In this document: piece after piece, positions 25,468-34,733 of the stretch
How positions within the stretch are numbered: the stretch's first letter is position 1
Layout: the number at the start of each line of letters is the position of its first letter
NCBI RefSeq assembly: GCF_007828035.1
Contig: NZ_VITV01000002.1
Coordinates: 595,591 to 659,590, forward strand
Direction of reading: 5' to 3'
Source: Nitrospirillum amazonense
Lineage (GTDB): Bacteria > Pseudomonadota > Alphaproteobacteria > Azospirillales > Azospirillaceae
Length of the DNA: 64,000 bases
Translations under genes and position numbers: made by a program
Notes under the pieces: model-generated
Database searches by the model: none
What the model was told of the DNA's origin: nothing
What the model saw: the letters and a program-made list of their open reading frames with translations, nothing else

Positions 25468-26814
25468 TTAAGCGGTCTGACCGGACAGCCGGGCCAGCGC
25501 CCGCTCCCGCCCGATGAGGGGCAGCAGCGTCTTCAGTTCCGGCCCATGCTCCAGGCCCGTCAGCGCCAGGCGCAGGGGCATGAACAGGGCCTTGCCCTTG
25601 GCGCCGGTGGCGGCCTTCACCGCGTCCACCCACTGGCCCCAGGTGTCGGGGCCCCAGGGGTCGGCGGGCAGCAGGCCGGCGGCGGCCTCCAGGAAGGCGG
25701 CATCGGTCACCACCGGCGCCAGCGGGGCATGGGTGATGTCCCACCAGCCCTTGGCCTCCGCAACATGGGTGATGTTGGGGCGCACGGCCAGCCAGAAGGC
25801 CTCATCCGCCCCCGCCATGCCCAGGGCCGGCAGGCGGCCCGCCACCGCCGCGTAGGGCATGTGGTGCAGGATCTGGGCGTTCAGGCGGTGCAGATCCTCC
25901 GCATCGAACTTGGGCGTGCCCCGGCCCACCTTGGCCAGGTCGAAATCGGCCACCAGCTCCCCCAGCGTGCCCCGGGCCTCCACCGCGTCCGACGTGCCGA
26001 TCTTGGCCAGCAGCGACAGGATGGACAGGGGCTCCAGCCCCGATTCCTCGCGCAGGCTCTTCAGGCTCAGGCTGCCCAGGCGCTTGGACAGGCCGGCGCC
26101 GCTGGCGTCCGTGATCAGGGGAAAATGGCCGAAGGCGGGCACGGGGCCGCCGAGAGCCTCATACAGCTGGATCTGCACGGCGGTATTGGCCACATGGTCC
26201 TCCCCCCGGATGACATGGGTGATGCCCAGCTCGATGTCGTCCACGACGGAGGCGAAGGTGTACAGCGGCTGGCCATCCTCGCGGATCAGCACCGGGTCGC
26301 TGAGGTCCTGGCCCTGGAAGCGCTGAGGCCCACGCACCAGATCGTCCCAGACGACGGGGCTATGTTCCAGCTTCAGCCGCCAATGCGGGCGGCGGCCCTC
26401 CGCCTCCAGCCGCGCGCGGTCGGCGTCGGTCAGGCGCAGGGCGGCGCGGTCGTACAGCGGCGGGCGGTGCTGGGCCAACTGGGCCTTGCGCTTCAGGCCC
26501 AGCTCATCCGGCGTCTCATAGCAGGGGTAGAGGCGGCCGGCGGCCTTAAGACGCTCCGCCGCGGCGGTGTAGCGGTCCAGCCGGTCGGACTGGCGGGCGA
26601 AACGGTCCCATTCCAGGCCCAGCCAGCGGAGATCCTCCTCGATGCCGGCGGCGTACTCCGCCGTCGACCGCTCCCGGTCCGTGTCGTCCATGCGCAGCAT
26701 GAAGCTGCCGCCGTGCTTGCGGGCGAACAGCCAGTTCATCACCGCCGCGCGGGCGTTGCCGATGTGCAGGCGGCCGGTGGGGCTGGGCGCGAAACGGACG
26801 GCGACAGGGCTCAT
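25468..26814 (-). CDS. gltX: Glutamate--tRNA ligase
   Basis: A 448-residue class I synthetase. The signature [17 protein letters not shown] holds the HIGH motif. The second loop reads SKRLGS rather than KMSKS, a form common in the second, shorter GluRS of alphaproteobacteria. That branch can have altered tRNA choice (tRNA-Glu versus tRNA-Gln), so specificity needs care. Zinc-binding residues of the Escherichia-type enzyme are reduced to YPCYET. It is the first gene of a likely operon with cysS. Confidence 0.95.
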   Translation of the reverse strand: MSPVAVRFAPSPTGRLHIGNARAAVMNWLFARKHGGSFMLRMDDTDRERSTAEYAAGIEEDLRWLGLEWDRFARQSDRLDRYTAAAERLKAAGRLYPCYETPDELGLKRKAQLAQHRPPLYDRAALRLTDADRARLEAEGRRPHWRLKLEHSPVVWDDLVRGPQRFQGQDLSDPVLIREDGQPLYTFASVVDDIELGITHVIRGEDHVANTAVQIQLYEALGGPVPAFGHFPLITDASGAGLSKRLGSLSLKSLREESGLEPLSILSLLAKIGTSDAVEARGTLGELVADFDLAKVGRGTPKFDAEDLHRLNAQILHHMPYAAVAGRLPALGMAGADEAFWLAVRPNITHVAEAKGWWDITHAPLAPVVTDAAFLEAAAGLLPADPWGPDTWGQWVDAVKAATGAKGKALFMPLRLALTGLEHGPELKTLLPLIGRERALARLSGQTA

Positions 26815-26880
26815 GGGAAAAGCGGACCTTCAGGAAACGATAAGGAAACCAAGGGCGGCAGCGATACCATGAAGCGGCCG

Positions 26881-26912
26881 AAAAGCAAAAGGCGGAGCCG
26901 CCGGCCCCGCCT
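26881..26912 (-). terminator. Rho-independent terminator of the 26938-27369 gene
   Basis: On the minus strand AGGCGGGGCC-GGCGGCTCCGCCT forms a stem and is followed by TTTGCTTTT. It sits 25 bases past the stop codon of the small gene and before gltX, so gltX likely has its own promoter. Confidence 0.7.
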
Positions 26913-26937
26913 GTTCCTACAGCCACAAAGCGACCGT

Positions 26938-27369
26938 TCAGAACTTCTTGCGGTGGAAGGCGGCGGCCAGCGCCTTGACGGAGGCCGCCTGCTTCACCGT
27001 GCCCTCGCTCTTGGGCGGCGGGGCGCCGTTCAGGATGGGCGGCTGGTTGGCCAGGCGGGTGCCGCCCATGCGGGCGACGATGGCGTCCAGCTGGGCCTGG
27101 GTCAGGCGCTGCGGCGCCGGCGCCCGTCGGCTGGTCCCCCCGCTGGGCACGGCGGCGGCGGGCGCCATGGCGGGCACGGCCGGGCCGCCCCGGTAGGCAC
27201 GCTCGATGGCGGCGCCGGTGATGCCCTTGAGGAAAGGCTTGCACAGGCCGCGCATGAGCTGCTCATCCGCCAGCGCCCAGGCCATCAGGATGCGCTGCGC
27301 CTGGGCGCGGCTGCCCTGCGCCTGCGCCATGGCCTCGCGGATTTTCATGGTGACGTAGGTTTCGCTCAT
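26938..27369 (-). CDS. Small protein of unknown function
   Basis: A 143-residue protein I do not recognise. The N-terminal half is helical (MKIREAMAQAQGSRAQAQRI, then LADEQLMRGLCKPFLKGITG). It is followed by an alanine/proline-rich linker (about 70-95) and a basic C-terminus (KALAAAFHRKKF). No signal peptide or membrane segment is seen. Start ATG 27369 follows a GGGGGCC stretch; a longer in-frame start ten residues earlier is possible. It has its own terminator and may be a standalone gene. The two-part layout with a basic end would suit a nucleic-acid-linked role, but that is a guess. Confidence 0.6.
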   Translation of the reverse strand: MSETYVTMKIREAMAQAQGSRAQAQRILMAWALADEQLMRGLCKPFLKGITGAAIERAYRGGPAVPAMAPAAAVPSGGTSRRAPAPQRLTQAQLDAIVARMGGTRLANQPPILNGAPPPKSEGTVKQAASVKALAAAFHRKKF

Positions 27370-27666
27370 GGAACGGGCCCCCACCGGGCGGCGGTCCACG
27401 CCGGACCAGCCTTTCTAAATCGCCGCGCACTCGCCACCTGGCGCCATCGACCGAAGCCGGCGGCATACCCATATATGGCAGAGATAAGAAAAGTTTAGCG
27501 CAGGAGGCCCTGAACCGGAATGGAAAAGAAACCGGCCGCATCCATGGGCCGCCGCCGCCCTGTAACCATCCTTGGTATATAAACCATCGGATGAGGCTCG
27601 GCAGGCCGGCACCGCCGCCCTATAGTCCGTCCACGCTCGCGACCTGGCCCCCACCACGACACACCC

Positions 27667-28329
27667 ATGCTGATCGAGATCGTCGCCGACTTCGTCTGTC
27701 CGTGGTGCTACATCGGCAAGCGCCGCTTGGAACGCGCGCTGGCCCAGCGCCCGACGCAGCAGCCGGAGGTGCGCTGGCTGCCCTTCCAGCTGGACCCGGA
27801 CACACCGCCCAGCGGCATCGACCGTACCATCGACCAACTGGCCAAGTTCGGCAGCGTGGAACGCATCCGCCAGGTGAACGCCCTGCTGGAACAGACGGCG
27901 GCGGCGGAGGGCCTGACCCTGAACCTGGACCGCATCCGCCGCACGCCCAACACGCTGGACGCCCATCGCCTGCTGCGCCACGCCGACGCCAATGGCCAAG
28001 GGGGCGCTCGCACCCTGGAGTTGGCCGCCGCGCTGCAGGCCGCCTTCTTCCGCGACGGCCGCGACATCGGCGACCGCGCCGTGCTGGCCGCGATCGCCGG
28101 GGAGGTGGGGCTGGACGCCGACACGGCCGCCGCCTTCCTGCACGGCGACGCCGACCGCGACGCCCTGCGCCAGTCGCTGGCCACCGTGCGCCAACTGGGC
28201 ATCCAGGCGGTGCCCTGCTTCATCTTCAACCGCCTCTATTCCCTGTCGGGCGCCCAGGAACCGGGCGCCTTCCTGCCCCTGCTGGACCTGGCGGGGGCGG
28301 AGGGCGTGGTGGCCAGCGCCGCCGGCTGA
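27667..28329 (+). CDS. DsbA family oxidoreductase (FrnE-like)
   Basis: A 220-residue cytoplasmic thioredoxin-fold protein of the FrnE / 2-hydroxychromene-2-carboxylate isomerase-like branch. The redox motif is DFVCPWCYIGKRRLE (Cys11, Cys14). The cis-proline is in IQAVPCFIFN, and a helical insertion lies between (about 60-175). FrnE proteins act as disulphide isomerases or polyketide-related oxidoreductases. No signal peptide is present. It is followed after 37 bases by an alpha/beta hydrolase on the same strand. Confidence 0.88.
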   Translation: MLIEIVADFVCPWCYIGKRRLERALAQRPTQQPEVRWLPFQLDPDTPPSGIDRTIDQLAKFGSVERIRQVNALLEQTAAAEGLTLNLDRIRRTPNTLDAHRLLRHADANGQGGARTLELAAALQAAFFRDGRDIGDRAVLAAIAGEVGLDADTAAAFLHGDADRDALRQSLATVRQLGIQAVPCFIFNRLYSLSGAQEPGAFLPLLDLAGAEGVVASAAG

Positions 28330-28366
28330 ACCGGAACCGTCGGCGCCTCAACGAGGTTGAAACGGC

Positions 28367-29290
28367 ATGCCTCCCACCGAATACGCCACCGAACCAGAGA
28401 TCACCCATATCGCCACCCCGCTGCTGGACGTGGCCTACATCGCCGGCGGGCCCGCCGACGGCCCGCCGGTGATGCTGCTGCACGGCTGGCCGGACGACGC
28501 CCACACCTGGGATCGGGTGGCGCCGGCCCTGTGGGAAGCGGGGTACAAGACGGTGGCGCCCTGGCTGCGCGGCTTCGGTCCCACACGCTTCCTGTCCAGC
28601 CAGACCACCCGCTCCGGCCAGATCGCCGCCTTGGCCCAGGACGCGCTGGACCTCGCCAACGCCCTGGACTGGCAGCGCTTCAGCATCATCGGCCACGACT
28701 GGGGCGCCCGCATCGCCTATTTCCTGGCCGCCGTGGCGCCCGACCGCCTCTGCCGCATCGCCGCCCTGTCGGTGGGGTGGGAGCCGGGCAGCCTGCCCAC
28801 GCCCGCCCTCCCCCAGGCCCAGCGCTACTGGTATCAATGGTTCCTGACGACGGAGCGTGGGGCGGAAACCATCTGCCACGACGGCAAGGCCTTCGCCCGG
28901 TATCAATGGGACAGCTGGAGCCCCGCCGGGTGGTATGAGGAGGCGGCGTTCGAACGGACGGCGGCCGCCTTCGAGAATCCAGACTGGGCCGCCATCACCC
29001 TGCATTCCTACCGCGTGCGCTGGGACGAGGCGAAACCCGACCCGCGCTATGCCGAGATGGAAAAGCGCCAGCGCGCCGCCCGCAGCCTCGCCGTCCCCAC
29101 CCTTATGATACAAGGCGGGGACGACCGCTGCACCCTGCCCGCCACGACGGAGGTCAACGAGGGCCATTTCACCGGCCCCTATCGCCGGTCGGTACTGCCC
29201 GACGTTGGCCACTTCCCGACGCGCGAAGCGCCGGAGGCGGTCGGCCGTCTCCTGCTGGACTTCCTGGGGACGGAGACGGTGAACCCGTAA
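28367..29290 (+). CDS. Alpha/beta hydrolase with aspartate nucleophile
   Basis: A 307-residue cytosolic enzyme. The nucleophile elbow IIGHDWGARIAY has Asp111 in place of serine, which marks epoxide hydrolases and haloalkane or fluoroacetate dehalogenases. The oxyanion loop is LLHGWPDDAHTW and the general base is the histidine in PDVGHFPTREAPE. A helical lid follows the elbow (about 140-235). The substrate cannot be chosen between epoxides and halides. Only a weak GAGG ribosome site is seen. Probably co-transcribed with the FrnE-like gene. Confidence 0.85.
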   Translation: MPPTEYATEPEITHIATPLLDVAYIAGGPADGPPVMLLHGWPDDAHTWDRVAPALWEAGYKTVAPWLRGFGPTRFLSSQTTRSGQIAALAQDALDLANALDWQRFSIIGHDWGARIAYFLAAVAPDRLCRIAALSVGWEPGSLPTPALPQAQRYWYQWFLTTERGAETICHDGKAFARYQWDSWSPAGWYEEAAFERTAAAFENPDWAAITLHSYRVRWDEAKPDPRYAEMEKRQRAARSLAVPTLMIQGGDDRCTLPATTEVNEGHFTGPYRRSVLPDVGHFPTREAPEAVGRLLLDFLGTETVNP

Positions 29291-29302
29291 GGGATCAGTC
29301 CT

Positions 29303-30265
29303 TCACCCTTGCGGCACCACCTTGGGCAGGCTGGTGATCGGCTCCAGCGTGATGCGGCGGAAATAGGTCTCCGCCCCTTCGGATTGCAGCTGGATGCGGC
29401 CGTGGGTCAAGGGCGCCCAGCCCTCGCCCTCCCGCATCCGCAGGTCGCGCACCACCATGACCGGCACGCCGTTCACCACGTGCACCGCCTGGTCGCCCAC
29501 GACATAGAGGTCCAGCACGTTCCACTCCCCCACCGGCTTTTCGGCGTTGCTGCCGGCCTCCACGTTCCAGGCCGGCTGCTGCACGGTGACCGGGCGTCCG
29601 CCCAACATGTAGCGGCGCTGGGGATCGATCAGCGTGCGGTCGCGGCCCACCTCGGTCACCGCCGTCACGTTGGGGCCCACCGGCACCACCATGCCGACGG
29701 AGCCCAGCATGATCTCGAACTCCGCCGCCGCCATCCAGGTGCCATAGACGGCACCGGGCGCGCCATGGCTGTGATAGAGCAGGCCGTTGTTCCACGGCAG
29801 GTCCAGGCGCGGGGCGTAGCGGGTCTTGCCCCACTTGTATTCCAGCCGCAGGTGATAGTTGGCGTGGTCGCCCCCGTTGACGATGCCGCCCCACGTCTGC
29901 CCGGTGATGAAGATGGCCGGCTCCCCCTCCTCCATCACCACGTGGAAGATTTTGGCGATGGCGGCCTTGTCGGCGCCGATGGGCGACTGGCCGGGCTGGG
30001 CCAGGTAGGTGCGGGCCGGGTCGGGATAGCCCAGCCAGGCGTCCCAGTCGTTTAGGTCGCGGCCGTTGAACAGGCTGACCGCCGGCCCTGCCGGGGCCGG
30101 CACGTCCACCAGGCGCAGGTTTTGCGGCTGAAACGGCGGATCACCCGCCAGCACAGCCTCCAACGCCGGGTTGGCCGGCGCCTTGTCCGCCGCTTGGGCC
30201 GGGACCGCGCCGCCCAGACCCATCCCCACCGCCAGAACCAGTGCCCACGCCGCACGTATCGCCAT
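29303..30265 (-). CDS. Exported DUF1080 protein (3-keto-disaccharide hydrolase fold)
   Basis: A 320-residue exported protein with signal MAIRAAWALVLAVGMGLGGA, cut near AQA-AD. The concanavalin-like DUF1080 fold is shown by SLFNGRDLNDWDAWLG near residue 64, then HANYHLRLEYKWGKTRYAPR, NNGLLYHSHG and the closing GRIQLQSEGAETYFRRITLEP. That family hydrolyses 3-keto-glycosides in sugar oxidation pathways. It converges on the epoxide-hydrolase-like gene with a 12-base gap. Confidence 0.85.
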   Translation of the reverse strand: MAIRAAWALVLAVGMGLGGAVPAQAADKAPANPALEAVLAGDPPFQPQNLRLVDVPAPAGPAVSLFNGRDLNDWDAWLGYPDPARTYLAQPGQSPIGADKAAIAKIFHVVMEEGEPAIFITGQTWGGIVNGGDHANYHLRLEYKWGKTRYAPRLDLPWNNGLLYHSHGAPGAVYGTWMAAAEFEIMLGSVGMVVPVGPNVTAVTEVGRDRTLIDPQRRYMLGGRPVTVQQPAWNVEAGSNAEKPVGEWNVLDLYVVGDQAVHVVNGVPVMVVRDLRMREGEGWAPLTHGRIQLQSEGAETYFRRITLEPITSLPKVVPQG

Positions 30266-30447
30266 GTCGCCTCACAAACCTTGGTGATTGCCTTGATGTT
30301 ATCGATTTCATATCAGCGATGCAGGCGAAACGTCAGGGAATTCATTCCGCCGACGCAAAGTGGCCCCACCCCTCCATGCGCGGATGGCCGTTGCCCCCAT
30401 CACCGGACCCGGCAAGGCTGCGCCCACAACCAAGGGGGAGTGGCGGT

Positions 30448-31509
30448 ATGGACGGGGCATGGTGCAACCGACGGGCGGTGCTGGGTGGCTTGGCGGGAAC
30501 GGCGTTGGTGGGACTGACACCCAGGATGGCCGGCGCGGAGAATGCCACCCCGGCCAAGCTGGCCGCCCTACTCGAAACCTTGCGCAACGATCCCCATCCT
30601 GACCTCAAGGGCGTGGTGGTGCTGCGGCATGGCCGGCGCATCGCGGAGGCCTATTACAACGGCGACGACGCCACCACCCTTCACGACATCCGCTCCGCCA
30701 CCAAAAGCCTGACCAGCCTGCTGATGGGCATCGCCATTGATCGCGGCCGGGTGGCGGGCGTGGACGCACCCATCGCGCGCTACCTGCCGGGTCCCCTGCC
30801 CGCGGGATGGGAGGCGATCACCATCCGCGACCTGCTGACCATGCGCTCCGGCCTGGCGGCCGACGACACCGACCCCGCCAGCCCCGGCAACGAGGACACG
30901 CTGGACGAGGCGGGGGAAAAGACCGGCGACTGGGCCACCGCAGCATTGGCCGTGCCCGTGCGGGAACCGCCGGGCCGCACCTACCAGTACTGCTCCCTCA
31001 ACGCCTTCCTGACCGGCCTGATCGTGGAGCGTGCCACCGGCCTGAGCCTGGACAGGCTGGCACAAGAGGCCCTGTTCGCCCCCCTGGGCATCCGGGCCCA
31101 TGACTGGCGCACTCTGCCCGGCGGCCACGGCACCGGCCAAGGCAACCTGTCGATCACCGCTCGCGACGCCGCCACCATCGGCCAGATGGTGCTGAACCAG
31201 GGCGTCCATGGCGGCCGCCGCATCGTCAGCCAACACTGGCTAGACGACAGCCTGGCCCGCATCCACCCCATCGCCGCCAGCGACCCCTACGCCGATTTCT
31301 ACGGCTACATGTGGTACGCCAAGGATGAGCCGGCGGGTGGCGGCCGGACCGTGCCGGTGCACTTCGCCTCCGGCAACGGCGGCAACAAGATCTACGCGGT
31401 GCCATCGCTGGACCTGGTGGTGGCCATCACCTCCAGCGCCTACGGCAAGGGCTATGGCCAGCGGCGGTCGCAGGATATCCTGTTGGGTATTCTGGCGACC
31501 CTATTTTGA
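30448..31509 (+). CDS. Exported serine hydrolase (beta-lactamase/class C esterase fold)
   Basis: A 353-residue beta-lactamase-fold enzyme. The leader NRRAVLGGLAGTALVGLTP has a twin-arginine (Tat) motif and a cut near AGA-EN. The catalytic Ser-x-x-Lys is in IRSATKSLTSLL, the second motif in TYQYCSLNAFL, and the third HFASGNGGNK stands where KTG is usual. Such enzymes are esterases or D-aminopeptidases more often than beta-lactamases. ATG 30448 was chosen (GGGGGAG nine bases upstream, Tat signal at once). A short gap of 63 bases leads to the thioesterase gene on the same strand. Confidence 0.88.
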   Translation: MDGAWCNRRAVLGGLAGTALVGLTPRMAGAENATPAKLAALLETLRNDPHPDLKGVVVLRHGRRIAEAYYNGDDATTLHDIRSATKSLTSLLMGIAIDRGRVAGVDAPIARYLPGPLPAGWEAITIRDLLTMRSGLAADDTDPASPGNEDTLDEAGEKTGDWATAALAVPVREPPGRTYQYCSLNAFLTGLIVERATGLSLDRLAQEALFAPLGIRAHDWRTLPGGHGTGQGNLSITARDAATIGQMVLNQGVHGGRRIVSQHWLDDSLARIHPIAASDPYADFYGYMWYAKDEPAGGGRTVPVHFASGNGGNKIYAVPSLDLVVAITSSAYGKGYGQRRSQDILLGILATLF

Positions 31510-31572
31510 TGCCCTGGGCCCGACGCCCTGGGGCCTGAGGAACAGCGGCCGCCCAACAGAGGAGGCCGCCCC

Positions 31573-31989
31573 ATGAAATCCTGCCTGCAACCCGGCCTGC
31601 GCCACAGCGAAAGCCTGACCGTTGACGCCAGCATGCTGGTGCCCGCCCTGCCCGCCGCCTTCGGTGGCTTCCACGACATGCCGCCGGTCTTCGCCACCGC
31701 GCAGATGGTGGCCTTCATCGAATGGACCTGCGTGCAGGCCCTGGCGCCCTATTTGGAACCCGGGGAGCGCACCGTCGGCACCCATGTCGATGTCAGCCAC
31801 GTGGCCGCCACGCCCTTGGGCATGACCGTCACCGCCACCGTGGAACTGATCGCCTTCGATGGCCGCGCCCTGCGCTTCAAGGTCGCCGCCGTTGATGCCA
31901 CCGGCCTGATCGGCGAAGGCTTCCACAGCCGGGGCGTGATCGACTACGCCCGCTTCATGGCCCGGGTGGAGAAGAAGGCGGCGTGCTGA
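31573..31989 (+). CDS. Thioesterase of the fluoroacetyl-CoA thioesterase (FlK)-like family
   Basis: A 138-residue hotdog-fold acyl-CoA thioesterase. The helix PPVFATAQMVAFIEWTCVQA carries the expected Thr and Glu, and the strand VGTHVDVSHVAATPLG carries the His of the family triad. It may detoxify or recycle a small acyl-CoA. GAGGAGG before the ATG supports this start. It could be in one transcript with 30448-31509 and 32103-32516. Confidence 0.82.
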   Translation: MKSCLQPGLRHSESLTVDASMLVPALPAAFGGFHDMPPVFATAQMVAFIEWTCVQALAPYLEPGERTVGTHVDVSHVAATPLGMTVTATVELIAFDGRALRFKVAAVDATGLIGEGFHSRGVIDYARFMARVEKKAAC

Positions 31990-32102
31990 AGAACCCGACA
32001 TGGAGGCCGGGCGCCCTCACCGAAAGAAAAATTTTGGGCGCCCTGTCGGTTTCGGATGGCCCGGCCCGTCCTTCGGGTACTGCTTCCTGACAGGAGAGGA
32101 CA

Positions 32103-32516
32103 ATGGCCAAGCAAATCTTCATCAACCTGCCGGTGCGGGACCTGCCCAAGGCGATGGCGTTCTATACCGCCATCGGGGCGGTGAACAATCCGCAATTCAC
32201 CGACGAGACCGCCGCCTGCATGGTGTTCTCCGACACCATCTTCGTGATGCTGCTGACCCACGATAAATGGCGGGTTTTCACCCAGAAGCCCATCACCGAC
32301 ACCCACGCCAGCGGAGCCTTGATGCTGGCCCTGTCCTGCGATGACCGCGCCGCCGTGGACACCATGGCCGAAACCGCGAGCCGGCACGGCGGCAAGGCCG
32401 ACGTGAACCCCAGCCAGGATCTCGGCTTCATGTACAGCCGCAGCTTCGAAGACCCGGATGGCCATGTCTGGGAGCCGCTTTTCCTGGACGCCGCCCAACT
32501 CCCGCCCCAGCCCTAG
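32103..32516 (+). CDS. VOC superfamily (glyoxalase-like) protein
   Basis: A 137-residue single VOC module pair: IFINLPVRDLPKAMAFYTAI at the start, and FMYSRSFEDPDGHVWEPLF at the end. The last glutamate is a probable metal ligand. This branch is close to lactoylglutathione-lyase-like proteins of unknown substrate. CAGGAGAGGA supplies the ribosome site. Two copies of the palindrome GGGCGCCC lie upstream (32009-32016 and 32036-32043). Confidence 0.85.
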   Translation: MAKQIFINLPVRDLPKAMAFYTAIGAVNNPQFTDETAACMVFSDTIFVMLLTHDKWRVFTQKPITDTHASGALMLALSCDDRAAVDTMAETASRHGGKADVNPSQDLGFMYSRSFEDPDGHVWEPLFLDAAQLPPQP

Positions 32517-32719
32517 CCGGACGTGGCGGGGTAAGTCTCAGCGACGAGACTGGGGAGGAATGGGCCTGGACCGGGCGTTGGAATTGCTTCTCACGTCCGG
32601 TCCCGGGTCTTCCATTCCGACAGCCATTAACACTCATCGCCGAGCGGCGTACACTTGAATGGAATGAAAAAACATTCTCCATAAATATTTATGCTGTTTT
32701 ATTACTTACGATCCAATTT

Positions 32720-33577
32720 CTATTTTTCGTTGTTTGGCTTGTTAAATTTTCCGACCAGTCGCCAAACAGTCGTTTTGTGCTCCTCAAAACTACCACCGAT
32801 CTCCAATCCAGCTTTAAGTACTGACGCACTGATTCTGGCGTCTATGCCGTAATTATCTGTGCTGCTAACAATCAAGGAGAAATCGCTTAACCCGAATTCT
32901 ATTCTCCCGCGAGCTATACTTTGCCACATTGATTCATGTGGGTACCAAGATAATCCAGATGGCAATTTTGGCTCCGTAGAACCAGACAATGATGCCGAGA
33001 ACAAAGTTCTACGCTCGCTAGAATCTTCCTTCTTTCCATCCAGAGATGGTGAAATGTTTCTAGCTGGTAGATTGGCTGAAATTTTTGCCGAAAACTCGTT
33101 AGACCAGCCCGTTACATGCTCAATTTCTAAACTCTCAGCACCAAGACTCATAAGAAGAAGCATAGCTTCCGAGAATTTGTGCTCAAACACAATTCTATGA
33201 AAATCTGCCATAGTACAATAAGCCCTCGGCAGCACAGGGTGGCACACATATACGACACCCTCCCGCGGATGACCTGGAGGGAATATTAAATCACTTGCAT
33301 CATCAAAAGAAATATCTCTTATTGGGACACCGCTTTCACGTGCTTTATCGAGAGCTTTATAGGCTTCTATTCCAACACCAACTATTAATTTTGCTAGAGA
33401 ATATTCTAAACCACCAATTTTTAGGGCAGCATTCGCAACAGAAGTCCAATCTAAGCTTTCATTTTTCTTTTTTAACGCCGATTCCTCCTGATTTGATGCC
33501 GCTTCAATGACAGCTTTATTAGAAACAGCAATCAATCTTCTTTCGTAGTAGGCTTCATCGCCGATCTTTTTCACCAC
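32720..33577 (-). CDS. AT-rich protein of unknown function
   Basis: A 285-residue protein I do not recognise. The N-terminal part is charged (KKIGDEAYYERRLIAVSNKA). A possible short hydrophobic helix lies near residues 58-72 (YSLAKLIVGVGIEAY). The central stretch GVVYVCHPVLPRAYCTMADF begins the best-looking domain and continues as VFEHKFSEAMLLLMSLGAE. The tail contains a short beta-rich region (FSLIVSSTDNYGIDARIS). AT content is far above its neighbours, so it is probably acquired. The preceding DNA (33578-33840) is also AT-rich and would hold its promoter. Confidence 0.75.
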   Translation of the reverse strand: MVKKIGDEAYYERRLIAVSNKAVIEAASNQEESALKKKNESLDWTSVANAALKIGGLEYSLAKLIVGVGIEAYKALDKARESGVPIRDISFDDASDLIFPPGHPREGVVYVCHPVLPRAYCTMADFHRIVFEHKFSEAMLLLMSLGAESLEIEHVTGWSNEFSAKISANLPARNISPSLDGKKEDSSERRTLFSASLSGSTEPKLPSGLSWYPHESMWQSIARGRIEFGLSDFSLIVSSTDNYGIDARISASVLKAGLEIGGSFEEHKTTVWRLVGKFNKPNNEK

Positions 33578-33840
33578 ATTACCTCCACTTTAAAAATTAT
33601 ATCCCATTTGGTATACGGCATATTAGAGCGCCCCTATTCAAATTTCACCATATGATTGGCGACATTCCGATTCTGGGAGCGTAGAATGCGCTTAAATAAA
33701 TAATGTTTTAGGTTATCTCCGCATACTGAAGGATGCGACAGCGCCCCCCACCGCGCCAAGAAAGAAGACACCTTTGCCTTGGGCCCCAGCGACTTCTGGG
33801 CCCCTGCCTGATACCGCAACGCGTTCAGGAGGATCAGGGC

Positions 33841-34710
33841 ATGACACAAGAGACCATCCGCAATCCCGTGGAATGGACATGGGAACGGCTGGGCGAGGCG
33901 GCGGCGGGTGTCGCCTCCGTCGGCCGGGCCATCGGGCATATGGAGGACCTGCGGGCACGGGAGGCGCCCCTGGTGCGGCGCATCGGGGTGGCCGACCTGG
34001 GCGAGGCCATCGCCGCCGGCTTCCGCGACTTCGGCGCCTTCCGCACCGACGTCTTCGCGCTGTGCATCATCTACCCCATCCTGGGCTGCGTGCTGGCCCG
34101 GGCGGCGGTGAACCTGAACATGCTGCCGATGCTGTTCCCGCTGGCCTCCGGCTTCGTGCTGGTGGGTCCGGTGGCGGCCATCGGCCTGCTGGAGATGAGC
34201 CGGCAGCGGGAACGCGGCGCCCAGCCCAGCTGGCGCGAGGCGTTCGGCCCCCTGCGGTCGCCGGCCATCGCCGCCATCGCGGCCCTGGGCTTCCTGCTGA
34301 CCATCATTTACTTCGCCTGGCTGTATGCCGCCCAGGGCATCTATGACGCCACGCTGGGCCCGCAGCCGCCGGCCTCGGTGGCGCAGTTCGCCGCCGACGT
34401 GGCGGGCACCCGCGCCGGCTGGACCATGATCGCGGTGGGCTGCGCCGTGGGCGCCTGCTTCGCGGCCGTGGTGCTGGCCATCGCCGCCATCAGCTTCCCC
34501 CTACTGCTGGACCGCGACGTGCCGCTGCACACCGCCGTCGGCACCTCCCTGCGGGCGGTGGCCCGCAACCCGGGGGTGATGGCGCTGTGGGGCCTGATCG
34601 TGGCCGGCAGCCTGCTGGCGGGCACGCTGCCCGCCTTCGTCGGCCTGATCGTGGTGATGCCGGTGCTGGGCCACAGCACCTGGCACCTCTACCGCCGGCT
34701 GGTGGTCTGA
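33841..34710 (+). CDS. DUF2189 membrane protein
   Basis: A 289-residue inner-membrane protein with six or so hydrophobic helices. The N-terminal segment VRRIGVADLGEAIAAGFRDF is the DUF2189 signature, followed by VFALCIIYPILGC. Function unknown; relatives are often placed near respiratory genes. A strong AGGAGG site precedes the ATG at 33841. It ends 23 bases before the convergent metY. Confidence 0.8.
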   Translation: MTQETIRNPVEWTWERLGEAAAGVASVGRAIGHMEDLRAREAPLVRRIGVADLGEAIAAGFRDFGAFRTDVFALCIIYPILGCVLARAAVNLNMLPMLFPLASGFVLVGPVAAIGLLEMSRQRERGAQPSWREAFGPLRSPAIAAIAALGFLLTIIYFAWLYAAQGIYDATLGPQPPASVAQFAADVAGTRAGWTMIAVGCAVGACFAAVVLAIAAISFPLLLDRDVPLHTAVGTSLRAVARNPGVMALWGLIVAGSLLAGTLPAFVGLIVVMPVLGHSTWHLYRRLVV

Positions 34711-34733
34711 CGCCCGCCGGTGCCTGCGCCTTC

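Noticed and set aside
23662..27498. A 1278-residue plus-strand frame opposite cysS and gltX
   Set aside because: It runs across two certain synthetase genes and shows no family motif; it is a shadow of their codon bias.
32009..32043. A terminator made by two GGGCGCCC palindromes before the VOC gene
   Set aside because: The two eight-base palindromes can pair, but no T-run follows; a chance pair or a protein site is as likely.
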